From Bacillota bacterium (GTDB taxonomy: Bacteria; Bacillota; Clostridia; Lachnospirales; Lachnospiraceae): a stretch of DNA of 64,000 nucleotides. Under the pieces are notes generated by a model. The model was not told the DNA's origin. It ran no database searches and saw only the letters and a program-made list of their open reading frames with translations. The position numbers were made by a program, and so were the translations under genes. Of the stretch, positions 44,737-53,868 are shown one piece after another; within the stretch, counting starts at the first letter, position 1, and the number at the start of each line of letters is the position of its first letter. Location of the stretch: positions 124,001 to 188,000 of the forward strand of contig JAEWJZ010000010.1 of the NCBI GenBank assembly GCA_023386315.1. The letters run 5' to 3'.

Positions 44737-46023
44737 TTAAACTAATTTTGCTTCTGCTACCAGGAAATCAACAGCTTCCTGTACTGCCAGATCTTCTTTC
44801 ATCTGTGCAATGCCGCTTTCGCCAAGATATTCTTTAATCTGTCCAACTTCCATCTTGTAGCTTTCAGCCATAGTTGCAATTTCTTTTTCTACTGCTTCAT
44901 CAGAAACAGCAATATTCTCTGCCTTTGCAACTGCCTCAAGAACCAGTCTTGTCTGAATTCTCTTTAATGCCTGAGGCTTCATCTGCTCTCTTAATGTTTC
45001 AATTGTCATACCTGTAAACTTCATATACTGGTCAAGAGAAAGTCCCTGGCTCTGCATTCTTCTTGCATAGTCATTCACCATGTTGTTTACCTGGCTGTCA
45101 ATCATCGGCTCAGGAATATCCATAGCTGCGTTCTCCACAACCTTCTCTACAACATGATCTTCGTTCTCAGTAGCTGCTGCCTTCTGCTTTCTCTCAGCAA
45201 CTTTTTCTTTCATGTCGTTTTTGTATTCTTCCAATGTATCATATTCAGAAACTTCGCCGGCAAATTCATCATTTAACTCAGGAAGCTCTTTTCTCTTGAT
45301 TTCCTTAACGGTAACCTTAAACATAGCCGGTTTTCCAGCAAGTTCAGTGGAATGATATTCATTTGGGAAGGTTACGTTTACTTCACAGGCTTCTCCAATG
45401 TTCTTTCCAATGAGCTGCTCTTCAAATGTATCGATAAAGGAATGGGAACCGATGGTAAGCGGATAATCCTCGCCCTTACCGCCTTCAAAAGACTTTCCGT
45501 CAACGAAGCCTTCGAAGTCAATTACTGTCTGGTCGCCGTCTTCTACTGCTCTGTCTTCTACGGTAACAAGTCTGGAATTCTGTTCCTGGACTTTCTTTAA
45601 TTCTGCTTCAATATCTTCTTCTGTTACTTCAGCAGATGCTTTGGTTACTTCAATACCTTTATATTCGCCTAAAGTCACTTCGGGTTTTACGGCTACAGTA
45701 GCAGTATAGATTAAGTTCTGGCCTTTTTCAACCTGAACAACGCTGATTTCCGGTCTGGATACGATCTCCAGTCCGCTTTCCTCTGCTGCATCTCCATATG
45801 TCGCATCAAGAGCTTCATTTACAGCGTCCTCATATAAGACACCTGCTCCATACATCTTTTCTACCATGGCACGTGGTGCTTTGCCTTTTCTGAAACCAGG
45901 GATATTAAATCTGCCCTTATTCTTATTGTAAGCTGCGGTAAGAGCCTTCTCAAACTCCTCAGCCGGCACTTCTACCGTTAATTTTGCCATGTTCTTTTCT
46001 AATTTTTCCACTTGTAAACTCAT
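44737..46023 (-). CDS. tig: Trigger factor
   Basis: Trigger factor is the ribosome-bound chaperone and peptidyl-prolyl isomerase. The 428 residues contain the ribosome-binding signature near FNIPGFRKGKAPRAMVEKMYG, a FKBP-type PPIase domain (about 150-245, GDQTVIDFEGFVDG) and the C-terminal helical substrate-binding arms. AAGGAGGAACCCATTA precedes the ATG at 46023. It heads the tig-clpP-clpX-lon-engB series. Confidence 0.97.
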   Translation of the reverse strand: MSLQVEKLEKNMAKLTVEVPAEEFEKALTAAYNKNKGRFNIPGFRKGKAPRAMVEKMYGAGVLYEDAVNEALDATYGDAAEESGLEIVSRPEISVVQVEKGQNLIYTATVAVKPEVTLGEYKGIEVTKASAEVTEEDIEAELKKVQEQNSRLVTVEDRAVEDGDQTVIDFEGFVDGKSFEGGKGEDYPLTIGSHSFIDTFEEQLIGKNIGEACEVNVTFPNEYHSTELAGKPAMFKVTVKEIKRKELPELNDEFAGEVSEYDTLEEYKNDMKEKVAERKQKAAATENEDHVVEKVVENAAMDIPEPMIDSQVNNMVNDYARRMQSQGLSLDQYMKFTGMTIETLREQMKPQALKRIQTRLVLEAVAKAENIAVSDEAVEKEIATMAESYKMEVGQIKEYLGESGIAQMKEDLAVQEAVDFLVAEAKLV

Positions 46024-46089
46024 TAATGGGTTCCTCCTTGAGATATATGTGAACCGCCTTACCGACAGGGCGTTACACTTCAATTTAGC

Positions 46090-46098
46090 ATTATACCA
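46090..46098 (-). promoter_or_regulatory. tig promoter (extended -10)
   Basis: TGGTATAAT (46090-46098) on the minus strand is an extended -10; the -35 region (TGGAAT) is weak. A leader of about 60 bases follows before tig. Confidence 0.55.
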
Positions 46099-46136
46099 TA
46101 CTCGTCCCCTAAATTCCAGTATTATTTACGATAAAA

Positions 46137-49112
46137 TCAGGTTTTTCCTGCGAGCTCCTTCATTTTTCCGGCGATATACGGATCAAGAGGACGAATCTCG
46201 ATCTGGGGCCTGGCAATGTAATATCCCTGGAATAAATAAATGCCGCAATTTAGTAAAAATACCAGTTCCTCTTCCGTTTCCACACCTTCTGCCAATACAC
46301 ATATTTCGTTGCTGGAAGCAAAATCCAGCAGATTTTTTAATATCATCTGCCGTTTCGTATCCTTGTGTATCTGCCTTACCAGACTCATATCCACTTTCAC
46401 AATCTCCGGACGCATATGCAGAAGAACGGATTCGCTGTTATATCCGGTACCGAAATCGTCCACAGCTGTCTGTCCCCGCCATTTTCTTGCCATATCCATC
46501 TTTCTTTCCATGAGTTCCCGGCTGGCAGGTTCTCCTTCTGTCATCTCAATGACAATCCGGCTTAGAAGGCCATTAAAATTATGCTCCAGTTCTGCCTGTT
46601 CATCCTCGGTGATACACACAGAGGCAATGGAGTTAATAAACAGCTTTTCCGTTTCTCCCAAATGGCCCTTCTCCAGTTCAGCCGCTGCTGCCTTTAAGCC
46701 TGCAAACCAGGTCAGTGACTCAATCTGGGGCAGTTTTGCCTGGGACCTTGCAAGGTTTAAAACTTCACCGATCCCCCTTAAGTTTGTAAAATGTGGTCTC
46801 ATCAGAAGTTCGTATCCGTAGATACTGCCTTCCCGTGTCACAATCGGCTGAAAAACAAAACTTACATCTCTCGTTTCCAGCATTCGGTTCAATTCTTCAC
46901 TGCCTGTCAGCATATAGGAATTATGGGAATATTCATCCAGGTCAAATTCTCTTACGTTGCCCTTTACACTATGCTTTACCATGTACATGGCAAAATCCGC
47001 ATAATTAAACAGAGTTTCAAATTCTGCGGCATCATCAGGGTACCAGGACAGTCCCCCTGAAACCCGGACAGGAAGCATGTATCCGCCCTCCATATTGAGA
47101 GCCGCCTTTTGAATGTACTTTATAAAATCACAGACATCCTTTCGTATTTTCTCTTTGCTGTCTCCATGTAAGTACGTCACAAATTCATCCCCGGAATAAC
47201 GGGCTAAAATACCCCTTCCGGCAAAGCTGTTCTTTAAACAGTCCGCAAACAGAATCAGGTAGCGGTCTCCTTCATCATGCCCATATGTATCATTGATATA
47301 CTTTAAATTGTCCAGATCCCACATGATCACTGCCCCGTATTTTTCCTTCTGGGTTCTCATCACAAACTCCACCTGTTCCCGAAACGCCCTCCGGTTATAC
47401 AGTTCTGTCAGCAGATCAAAATTACGTTCCCATTCCAGCTTTTCTTTTTCCTGCACATCTGCAGTCACATCAGAGCATACGCCAAGAGTAGTTCCCGCCT
47501 TGGACTCATCTATGATCACCTGTACCCACCGTGTCCCGCCTTCCATCTCCAGGCTCTGAAAAACTCGGTCTCCCTTTATCCGCACACCGGTAAAGGTCTG
47601 ATCCATCAGCATCTCAAATCTTTCAACCTCCAGATACCGGTATGGTTCCTCTATCATTCCCCAGCCAAGCATTTCAAAAAGAGACTGGCTGCAGAAAACC
47701 TGATCTGCACCGTCTGCATACTCAAAAACTCCGATCATAACATTGGCATGGCGGAGGATACTGGAAATCTTTGATGCAGACTGCTCCACGTCACGGCTTA
47801 ACTGTTCAATGGTTTCCGTAAGATCATCAATTTCACGGATATGAACCCGCTTCAGCGCAAGACCCCGGTTACCGGACTTACCCTTTAACTCTCCTGCCAG
47901 TCTCCGAATCGGTTCCGTCACAATCTTTCCAATGGCAAACGCTCCAAGCAGGCTGAACAAAATGGGAACCAGCATGGTACTGAACAGCATCCGCCGGATT
48001 GCATTATAAAATGCAAGCAGATCCTTCTGCCTCGCCATTCCCACAAGTACCCAGTCTTCTTTTTCCATTACTCCGTTGTTTGCATATGCATCAAGGCTGT
48101 CAATGCTTGCATACCACTTTGTCCCATCGGAAGATTCAATCTCGCTGATTGATTTCCTTCTGTTGTCTTTATAAGTTATATTCGCCGCTTCGTTGAAATA
48201 CTGATTATAGAGATAGCCGGAATCAATCACAGGAACAATTTCTTTTGTCTCCCTGTTTCTAATTCCAAGGAGCCAGCATTCTTCAAAGCTGCTGTTGGTC
48301 TGTTTCTCTGATAAAATCTGCCCCAGCTGATTCAAAGTCATCTCCAGGCCCCAGACTCCCGCAACGGTTCCATCGTCTAAAATCACCGGTACCGAATAAG
48401 TAATAACGGGCATGTCTTTGGGACTTAAGCGGAAAGGCGGGCTTAAATAAGCCTGTTTCATCGCTTCATCCCCACTGGTTCCTGCCTGGGAAGCCATTTT
48501 TAGAGGTATTTGGTAAAACTCACTGTTTTTTGAATCTTCCCCTTTGCCAAATCCGATTTCCCAGAAGGAGTCCAAAGGTATGTTATATTTTTCTGCCACA
48601 GATGGCAGCCCCCGCTCCATCAGAAGAGAAGAATTATCCGTCAGATACCCTCCCGGATTGGAACTGCGTATGTAAAAGCCTGCTTTCATATCGCTGGAAC
48701 TATTGGCTGCTGCCGGCCCGTTAAGAACAAAATAAACTCCGGTTGCATAACTCATATGAAGCATATCGATGGACTTTTCTATTATCTGTTCCACAATTTC
48801 GCGGTTTAGCATGTAATCATTTGAAATGTCAGGTGCACTGCACCGGTTTTTCTTCAGAATCTGCTCAATTTCATCGGAAACGAAAGCGGAATGATTCAGC
48901 ATGACAATCCAGTGATGAAGAGTCTCCTTTTCCAGGCCCAGTCTGGTATTCTCTGTATTCCGGCTTAAAACATGGATTTCATTATTCTTTAATTTAACAG
49001 AAACACCGCCGAAAAGCACCGTTCCGGCAATCACTGCAGCCTGCACAACCAGCAGGATTAACAGCGGTCCAAGCAAATGGTTTCGTATGGACTCACTTTT
49101 CTTTTCTTTCAT
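46137..49112 (-). CDS. Membrane GGDEF-EAL protein with extracellular Cache-type sensor
   Basis: This 991-residue protein should control cyclic-di-GMP. It has an N-terminal transmembrane helix, a large extracytoplasmic Cache-like sensor (about 45-370), a second helix, a HAMP-like linker, a PAS-like segment (about 450-540), a GGDEF domain with RYSGDEF near residue 640, and an EAL domain with YGYELLMR near 770. The EAL domain keeps ELL, the asparagine in FINS, EMTE, DDFGTGYNS, KVD, AEGVET and FQGYY, so phosphodiesterase activity is plausible. SGDEF may be an active or degenerate cyclase; no RxxD inhibitory site is seen. It starts 4 bp after the orphan solute-binding gene. Confidence 0.93.
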   Translation of the reverse strand: MKEKKSESIRNHLLGPLLILLVVQAAVIAGTVLFGGVSVKLKNNEIHVLSRNTENTRLGLEKETLHHWIVMLNHSAFVSDEIEQILKKNRCSAPDISNDYMLNREIVEQIIEKSIDMLHMSYATGVYFVLNGPAAANSSSDMKAGFYIRSSNPGGYLTDNSSLLMERGLPSVAEKYNIPLDSFWEIGFGKGEDSKNSEFYQIPLKMASQAGTSGDEAMKQAYLSPPFRLSPKDMPVITYSVPVILDDGTVAGVWGLEMTLNQLGQILSEKQTNSSFEECWLLGIRNRETKEIVPVIDSGYLYNQYFNEAANITYKDNRRKSISEIESSDGTKWYASIDSLDAYANNGVMEKEDWVLVGMARQKDLLAFYNAIRRMLFSTMLVPILFSLLGAFAIGKIVTEPIRRLAGELKGKSGNRGLALKRVHIREIDDLTETIEQLSRDVEQSASKISSILRHANVMIGVFEYADGADQVFCSQSLFEMLGWGMIEEPYRYLEVERFEMLMDQTFTGVRIKGDRVFQSLEMEGGTRWVQVIIDESKAGTTLGVCSDVTADVQEKEKLEWERNFDLLTELYNRRAFREQVEFVMRTQKEKYGAVIMWDLDNLKYINDTYGHDEGDRYLILFADCLKNSFAGRGILARYSGDEFVTYLHGDSKEKIRKDVCDFIKYIQKAALNMEGGYMLPVRVSGGLSWYPDDAAEFETLFNYADFAMYMVKHSVKGNVREFDLDEYSHNSYMLTGSEELNRMLETRDVSFVFQPIVTREGSIYGYELLMRPHFTNLRGIGEVLNLARSQAKLPQIESLTWFAGLKAAAAELEKGHLGETEKLFINSIASVCITEDEQAELEHNFNGLLSRIVIEMTEGEPASRELMERKMDMARKWRGQTAVDDFGTGYNSESVLLHMRPEIVKVDMSLVRQIHKDTKRQMILKNLLDFASSNEICVLAEGVETEEELVFLLNCGIYLFQGYYIARPQIEIRPLDPYIAGKMKELAGKT

Positions 49113-49115
49113 AAA

Positions 49116-50561
49116 CTACTCTCCGATGACTGCTTCCAATTGCCTTTTCGTGTCTTCATACCAGTTATTAAAATTCTCATCCGTTGCGAAATCTGCAACT
49201 GCTCTCTCCCGGTCTGCCCCCTGGCTTATCATTGTTTCAATCTTCTGGTAATCTTCTCTGGCCTTTGAAGCCATAGAAGTCTGAAGAATCTCTCTGGCGC
49301 GGTCTCCCCCCTTAAAAGGTTTGGAAGTATAAAGTCTGTACTTATTTGCCGTATCCAGACCAATGAGCAGGTTCTGGGATACTGCGCTTTTCTCTCCGGC
49401 TTCCTGTAAAAAAGGCTCCAGCAGGGATTGCTCCGCTGCCGCCTTTTTAACCGGCAGATACCCGGAGCCAATGGCAAACTTCATATTCTGATTTGTGTCG
49501 GTAAACCACTTCAGAAAGCAGACGGCTGCATATTCCCTCTTTTCTTCTGATTTAAAAACCATCATACCTGCTCCCTGGGAAACAGCGCAGGGTACCGTCC
49601 CCGCAAAGCCGGGAAGGGGATAGAGCTTGCTTTCAATGGAATAGTTTGTTCCATCCTCAAGGGTTACAGAGGTTGGGAAATACGAGATTCCACTGGTAGC
49701 TCCAACAAATGCCACCAGCTGCCCGGTCTTTACATCATCACTGCGAAATCTACCGTAAGCGCCAAAATATCCATTTACAAAGGGTATGTAGTAATTATCC
49801 CACAGTTTTCTCATTGCCTCTTTGTCAAAATCCAGAGTGGTTTTTCCGTCTTTCACAGAAAAAATCTCGTGCCCCAGCTGCAGACTGCCGATAATCATAT
49901 AGTTGGCAAATGCATCTCTGCCAAAGAAAGCTTTCCCGTCGGAAGGCTTTTGCGTCAGGCCGTCTGTCCATTTGTAATAGGCCTCCGATATCCTGGTGAT
50001 TCCTTCCCAGGTAGAAAATGCATCTTCCGTTTCACCGGTTGCAGCGGCAAACTTCTCCCAGTCCGTCTTATTCACCGTAAGTATCTCGGTGGATTTGGCA
50101 ATTGGAAATACTTTAACAGAGCTGTCATCATCAAATCTGCCCTCTTCCATGTATGCATCCACATATTCTGATATCTCATCGGAGGTAAGGTAATTACTTA
50201 AATCCGCTGCCAGTCCCATACGGTCCACTTCATAGACCTTGTCCGCATAGGCAGAAAACACGTCAGGAAGCGGGTCTGAACCAACTCTGTGCTCAATACT
50301 GTCATTGATCGTATTGCTCAGTTCATCAATGCTTCCTTTGTTATAAGCCTTAACTATAATTCCTTTTTCCCGTCCTTCATTTTCATTAAATGATCTGACC
50401 AGACTGTCAAATTCTTCCTTCTGGACACCATTATAATAATGCCAGATTGAGATCGTAACAGGATCCCTGGAAGAAAGTCCATAGGGATCCTTTTTCTCGC
50501 ATCCGGTAAGTAAGAATAAGCAGGAAGCAAAAGCAATTGGTACCATCCAACTCTTTTTCAT
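49116..50561 (-). CDS. Orphan extracellular solute-binding lipoprotein (family 1)
   Basis: This 481-residue SBP_bac_1 lipoprotein has lipobox LTGC (Cys21) and begins its fold with VTISIWHYYNGVQKEEFDSLVRSFNENEG, typical of oligosaccharide-binding proteins. No permease or ATPase of the matching family is nearby. It directly precedes, by 4 bp, the GGDEF/EAL gene with an extracellular sensor, so it may present a ligand to that sensor rather than to a transporter. Alternatively it serves a transporter encoded elsewhere. Confidence 0.88.
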   Translation of the reverse strand: MKKSWMVPIAFASCLFLLTGCEKKDPYGLSSRDPVTISIWHYYNGVQKEEFDSLVRSFNENEGREKGIIVKAYNKGSIDELSNTINDSIEHRVGSDPLPDVFSAYADKVYEVDRMGLAADLSNYLTSDEISEYVDAYMEEGRFDDDSSVKVFPIAKSTEILTVNKTDWEKFAAATGETEDAFSTWEGITRISEAYYKWTDGLTQKPSDGKAFFGRDAFANYMIIGSLQLGHEIFSVKDGKTTLDFDKEAMRKLWDNYYIPFVNGYFGAYGRFRSDDVKTGQLVAFVGATSGISYFPTSVTLEDGTNYSIESKLYPLPGFAGTVPCAVSQGAGMMVFKSEEKREYAAVCFLKWFTDTNQNMKFAIGSGYLPVKKAAAEQSLLEPFLQEAGEKSAVSQNLLIGLDTANKYRLYTSKPFKGGDRAREILQTSMASKAREDYQKIETMISQGADRERAVADFATDENFNNWYEDTKRQLEAVIGE

Positions 50562-50576
50562 AGGTTCACCTGCCTG

Positions 50577-51137
50577 TTACATGGGGATCTGGTCGTATTG
50601 AATCGCCTCTTTTATTTTACGTGCATGCAGTTTATCAACGAGTAATGCTAACAGCTCAATTCCCATGTCAAGTGCATACCCCAGCCCTCTGGCTGTCGTT
50701 ATGTTTCCATCTGTCACCACGCCCTGCTTCACCACAGCAGCTCCCTTTAATTCCTGCTCAAATCCAGGAAAACAGGTTGCTTTTTTTCCCTCCAGAATCC
50801 CAAGCCTGCCAAGAATACTGGGAGCGGCACAGATCGCTGCTATCCTGCGGTTATCTTCATGTGCTTCCATCAGCGCCCGGACCAATTCCTCATTTGCACC
50901 AAGGTTCCTGGTTCCCGGCATCCCTCCGGGAAGAAAGAGCACATCCCCGTCTTTTAAATCTGTCTGGGAAATCAATACGTCCGCCTGAAGTTTTATTCCA
51001 TGAGAGCCGGTCACATTCTTTTTGCCGGTTACTGACACCAGTTTCACATCCTGGCCTCCTCTCAGCAGAACATCAACAACTGCAAGCAGTTCCACCTCTT
51101 CTGACCCATCCGCTAAAAACGCATAAACCTTACCCAT
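50577..51137 (-). CDS. DJ-1/PfpI family protein (YajL/ThiJ-like)
   Basis: This 186-residue protein has the DJ-1 fold: acidic residue in DGSEEVELL, VLFLPGGMPGTRNL, and the reactive cysteine at the nucleophile elbow AAICAAPSILG. Such proteins act in deglycation or oxidative-stress protection; the exact activity is debated. Its start lies 1 bp after the stop of the galactose-binding paralogue, so it is in that operon. Confidence 0.9.
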   Translation of the reverse strand: MGKVYAFLADGSEEVELLAVVDVLLRGGQDVKLVSVTGKKNVTGSHGIKLQADVLISQTDLKDGDVLFLPGGMPGTRNLGANEELVRALMEAHEDNRRIAAICAAPSILGRLGILEGKKATCFPGFEQELKGAAVVKQGVVTDGNITTARGLGYALDMGIELLALLVDKLHARKIKEAIQYDQIPM

Positions 51138-51138
51138 A

Positions 51139-52212
51139 TTAATCGTCTCCTTTCCAATTATGAAATGTACTGTTCATCGTAACCTTTATATAATCCACCA
51201 GATATCTCGTCTGTGCATCTTCCCCCTGAATCAGCCGGATCAGTGTGTCAGCAGCAGTCTTTGACTGGCCCTGATGGTCATTTAAAACCGTTCCTGCAAT
51301 CTTTCCTTCCTTTATATAGTCCACTGTTTCCTGGAGCGCATCAACCCCCACCAGATAAACATCTTTTCCAGGCGTCATACCGGCTTCTTCCACCGCTTCC
51401 AGCGCTCCGTTTGCCATGGCATCGTTGTTGCTAAATATCACATCAATTCTGGGTCCATACGTTGATAAAGCTTGTGCAGCCAGCTTTTTTCCTTCTTCCC
51501 TGTTCCAGTTGCCGGTACCGGAAAACAGCTCTTCCGTTTTTACCCCGGCATCCGTTAAAGCCTTTATGGAATATTCCGTCCGGTAGCGGGCGGCATCACT
51601 GCCTGCCTCCCCCTTTATCATCACATAAGAAAGGATACCATCACGGTTCCTGTCACCTTTTCCCGGGTTCTCAAGAATAATCTCCCCCTGATAGGTTCCT
51701 GCCTGCTTAGAATCCGTCTCCACGCTGGATACTGCCATGTGCTGGTTCTTCCACCGGTTTCTCTCTGACTCATCCGGCTCGCTGTTGATGAAGACCAGAG
51801 GAACGCCTGCCTGGCTGGAAGTATCTGCTATTCTTCCCACTGCCGAAGCCTCCACTGGATTTATGATAATCCCTGCACACTTGCTGTCTATAAATTCCCT
51901 GATCTGCCGGTCCTGTTCGTTCTGGTCCCCGCCTGCATTGCGCATGATCACCTGGGCATGATAGGTCTCTTCCAGATACTGTTTCAATTCGGACCTGTAC
52001 AGCTTCATAAATGTATCATCATAGCGGTAAATGCTTATTCCGATCTTTGGTCCTTCTTCTGCTTCAATTCCCTCTGTACCGGCTTCTTTATCCGAACTTT
52101 CCGCAGGTTTTGACTGGCTGCTTTTTCCTGCGCAGCCTGCCGCAGGCACCGCTGTAAGTACCGCTGCAAGTACCAGAAAAAAGAAGGCGGTCCGCCTTAT
52201 CAAGCATTTCAT
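51139..52212 (-). CDS. Galactose/methylgalactoside-binding lipoprotein paralogue (MglB-like)
   Basis: This 357-residue periplasmic-binding-protein I lipoprotein has lipobox AAGC (Cys27) and the MglB-type core: IGISIYRYDDTFMKLYR, the Ca-binding-like loop DRNRDGILSYVMIKGE, SNNDAMANGALEA and GVDALQETVDYIKEG. It is about as close to the product of 55582-56709 as paralogues usually are. It heads an operon with DJ-1, an orphan SBP and a GGDEF/EAL gene and has no own permease, so it could be a sensor or feed MglAC. A possible promoter is TGGCAA-17-TAATAT. Confidence 0.88.
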   Translation of the reverse strand: MKCLIRRTAFFFLVLAAVLTAVPAAGCAGKSSQSKPAESSDKEAGTEGIEAEEGPKIGISIYRYDDTFMKLYRSELKQYLEETYHAQVIMRNAGGDQNEQDRQIREFIDSKCAGIIINPVEASAVGRIADTSSQAGVPLVFINSEPDESERNRWKNQHMAVSSVETDSKQAGTYQGEIILENPGKGDRNRDGILSYVMIKGEAGSDAARYRTEYSIKALTDAGVKTEELFSGTGNWNREEGKKLAAQALSTYGPRIDVIFSNNDAMANGALEAVEEAGMTPGKDVYLVGVDALQETVDYIKEGKIAGTVLNDHQGQSKTAADTLIRLIQGEDAQTRYLVDYIKVTMNSTFHNWKGDD

Positions 52213-52353
52213 ATCTTTAATCTCCTGATTTTTACTGTATTTTCCATATTACCACGTTTTTCTTCTTTTTGCCACTATCTTCTATTTTTTATCCTACTGT
52301 GGTATACTAACTCTGTTTTACAGTATAATACATGGAATCAGGAGGTTTTTTTC

Positions 52354-52806
52354 ATGGAAATCGAGCGCAAATATCTGGTTACCAGTCCGCCGGAAAATTA
52401 TGAATCATTTCCTCATCATCTCATTGAACAGGGATATTTATCAACGGATCCCGTTGTCCGGGTCCGCAAAGAGGATGAGACCTATATACTGACCTATAAA
52501 TCCAAAGGGCTTCTGGCAAGAGAAGAATACAACCTTCCCTTAAATGAAGACTCCTACCGTCATTTAATCAGTAAAACAGACGGCTGCATTCTTACAAAAA
52601 AGAGGTATTTAATCCCTGTGGAGCATTCGGGGCATCTGACCATAGAGCTGGATGTCTTTGAAGGCCGCTATGAGGGGTTAATGCTGGCAGAGGTTGAATT
52701 TGACAGTCTGGAGGAAGCTCACGCCTTTACACCGCCTTCCTGGTTCGGAAAAGATGTCACCTTATCAGGCGAATACCAGAACAGCCGGCTCAGCCAGCTG
52801 CCTTAA
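52354..52806 (+). CDS. CYTH domain protein
   Basis: This 150-residue protein has the CYTH signature ExExK at its start (MEIERKYLV), followed by VRVRKEDETYILTYKSKG, acidic strands (TIELDVFEGRYEGLMLAEVEF) and the C-terminal VTLSGEYQNSRL. CYTH proteins hydrolyse or cyclise triphosphates; the bacterial short forms are often tripolyphosphatases. The substrate is unproven. The ATG follows AGGAGGTTTTTTTC and an extended -10, TGGTATACT. It stands alone between two sugar operons. Confidence 0.92.
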   Translation: MEIERKYLVTSPPENYESFPHHLIEQGYLSTDPVVRVRKEDETYILTYKSKGLLAREEYNLPLNEDSYRHLISKTDGCILTKKRYLIPVEHSGHLTIELDVFEGRYEGLMLAEVEFDSLEEAHAFTPPSWFGKDVTLSGEYQNSRLSQLP

Positions 52807-52813
52807 TACCGGG

Positions 52814-52857
52814 AAAAAAAAGCGCCCTGTCCGGCAGAATACCGGACAGGGCACTTT
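52814..52857. terminator. Bidirectional terminator between CYTH gene and mglC
   Basis: A perfect 11-bp stem, GCCCTGTCCGG with CCGGACAGGGC (52824-52852), with A-run on the left and T-run on the right, serves both convergent genes. Confidence 0.92.
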
Positions 52858-52869
52858 TTAAGTAAGTAT

Positions 52870-53868
52870 TTATTTTTTTGCAATATATTTTCTGATATCA
52901 AGAGCAATCGCAACTACAATAACGATACCCTGTGCAATGTACTGATAGTTGGTGTTGACTCCCAAATACTGGAGACATGTTTTTAAAATTTCAAAAACAA
53001 GAACACCGATTAAAACACCGGATACCTTACCGATACCTCCGTTTACTGACACACCTCCGATGGTACATGCGGCAATTGCTTCCAGCTCCCAGCCCATACC
53101 CATATTAACGGAAGATCCGCCGGATTTTGCTCCTACCAGGAAACCGCCCAGTGCGTAAAGCGCAGCAGCAGTCACATAGATAATAATCTTTGTCTTTTTG
53201 GTGTTAACACCGGAAACTTCAGCTGCCTGCTCATTTCCGCCAATGGCGTACATGTATTTTCCATGAGGAGTCTTGTTATAAACGAACCAGATCACAAGTC
53301 CCACAGCAAGGGCAATCAAAAACAGGTAAGGTATGATACCGAACAGTCTTCCTTTTGCTACCTCCGTATAAGCAGGACGGTAACCTCCGATTGGTGTTGC
53401 ATTGGTATAAACAAGACAGGCACCGTATACAATCAGCTGCATACCCAGAGTTCCGATAAAAGCAGGAACCTGCAGATAGGAAATCACCAGACCATTGATC
53501 AGACCGAAGAATGCAGCAACTAAGATACAGATCAGAAGCACTACAAACACCCACCAGATTCCAAAGTCCGGAAGATTGGGGAAAAATTTACCGCTGTAGC
53601 CCGGTTTCTGTAAAAGTGTACCTGCCAGACAGGCGGAAAGTCCTACGATACGTCCTGCTGAAAGGTCTGTACCTCTGGTAATCAGGCAGCCTGATACACC
53701 GCAGGCAATGATAAAACGAGGTGCCACATTTAAGGCAATATTTTTTAGATTGTCAAATGATCCGAATGATGGTTGCTTAATTGCCGTAAAAATGGCAAGC
53801 AGGACGAGGACAACGATGATTCCATTATTTATAAGGAAATCCTTCAAATTTATCTTCTTAGCTGTCAT
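52870..53868 (-). CDS. mglC: Galactose/methylgalactoside ABC transporter permease
   Basis: This 332-residue permease of the RbsC/XylH/MglC family has 8-10 transmembrane helices and the motif EAIAACTIGGVSVNGGIG near residue 265. It forms the channel for MglB-delivered sugar. Its start overlaps the end of mglA by 4 bp. Confidence 0.94.
   Translation of the reverse strand: MTAKKINLKDFLINNGIIVVLVLLAIFTAIKQPSFGSFDNLKNIALNVAPRFIIACGVSGCLITRGTDLSAGRIVGLSACLAGTLLQKPGYSGKFFPNLPDFGIWWVFVVLLICILVAAFFGLINGLVISYLQVPAFIGTLGMQLIVYGACLVYTNATPIGGYRPAYTEVAKGRLFGIIPYLFLIALAVGLVIWFVYNKTPHGKYMYAIGGNEQAAEVSGVNTKKTKIIIYVTAAALYALGGFLVGAKSGGSSVNMGMGWELEAIAACTIGGVSVNGGIGKVSGVLIGVLVFEILKTCLQYLGVNTNYQYIAQGIVIVVAIALDIRKYIAKK

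Noticed and set aside
50621..51142. Plus-strand ORF of 173 codons
   Set aside because: It is antisense to the DJ-1 gene and has Pro/His/Leu-rich composition typical of a shadow frame.
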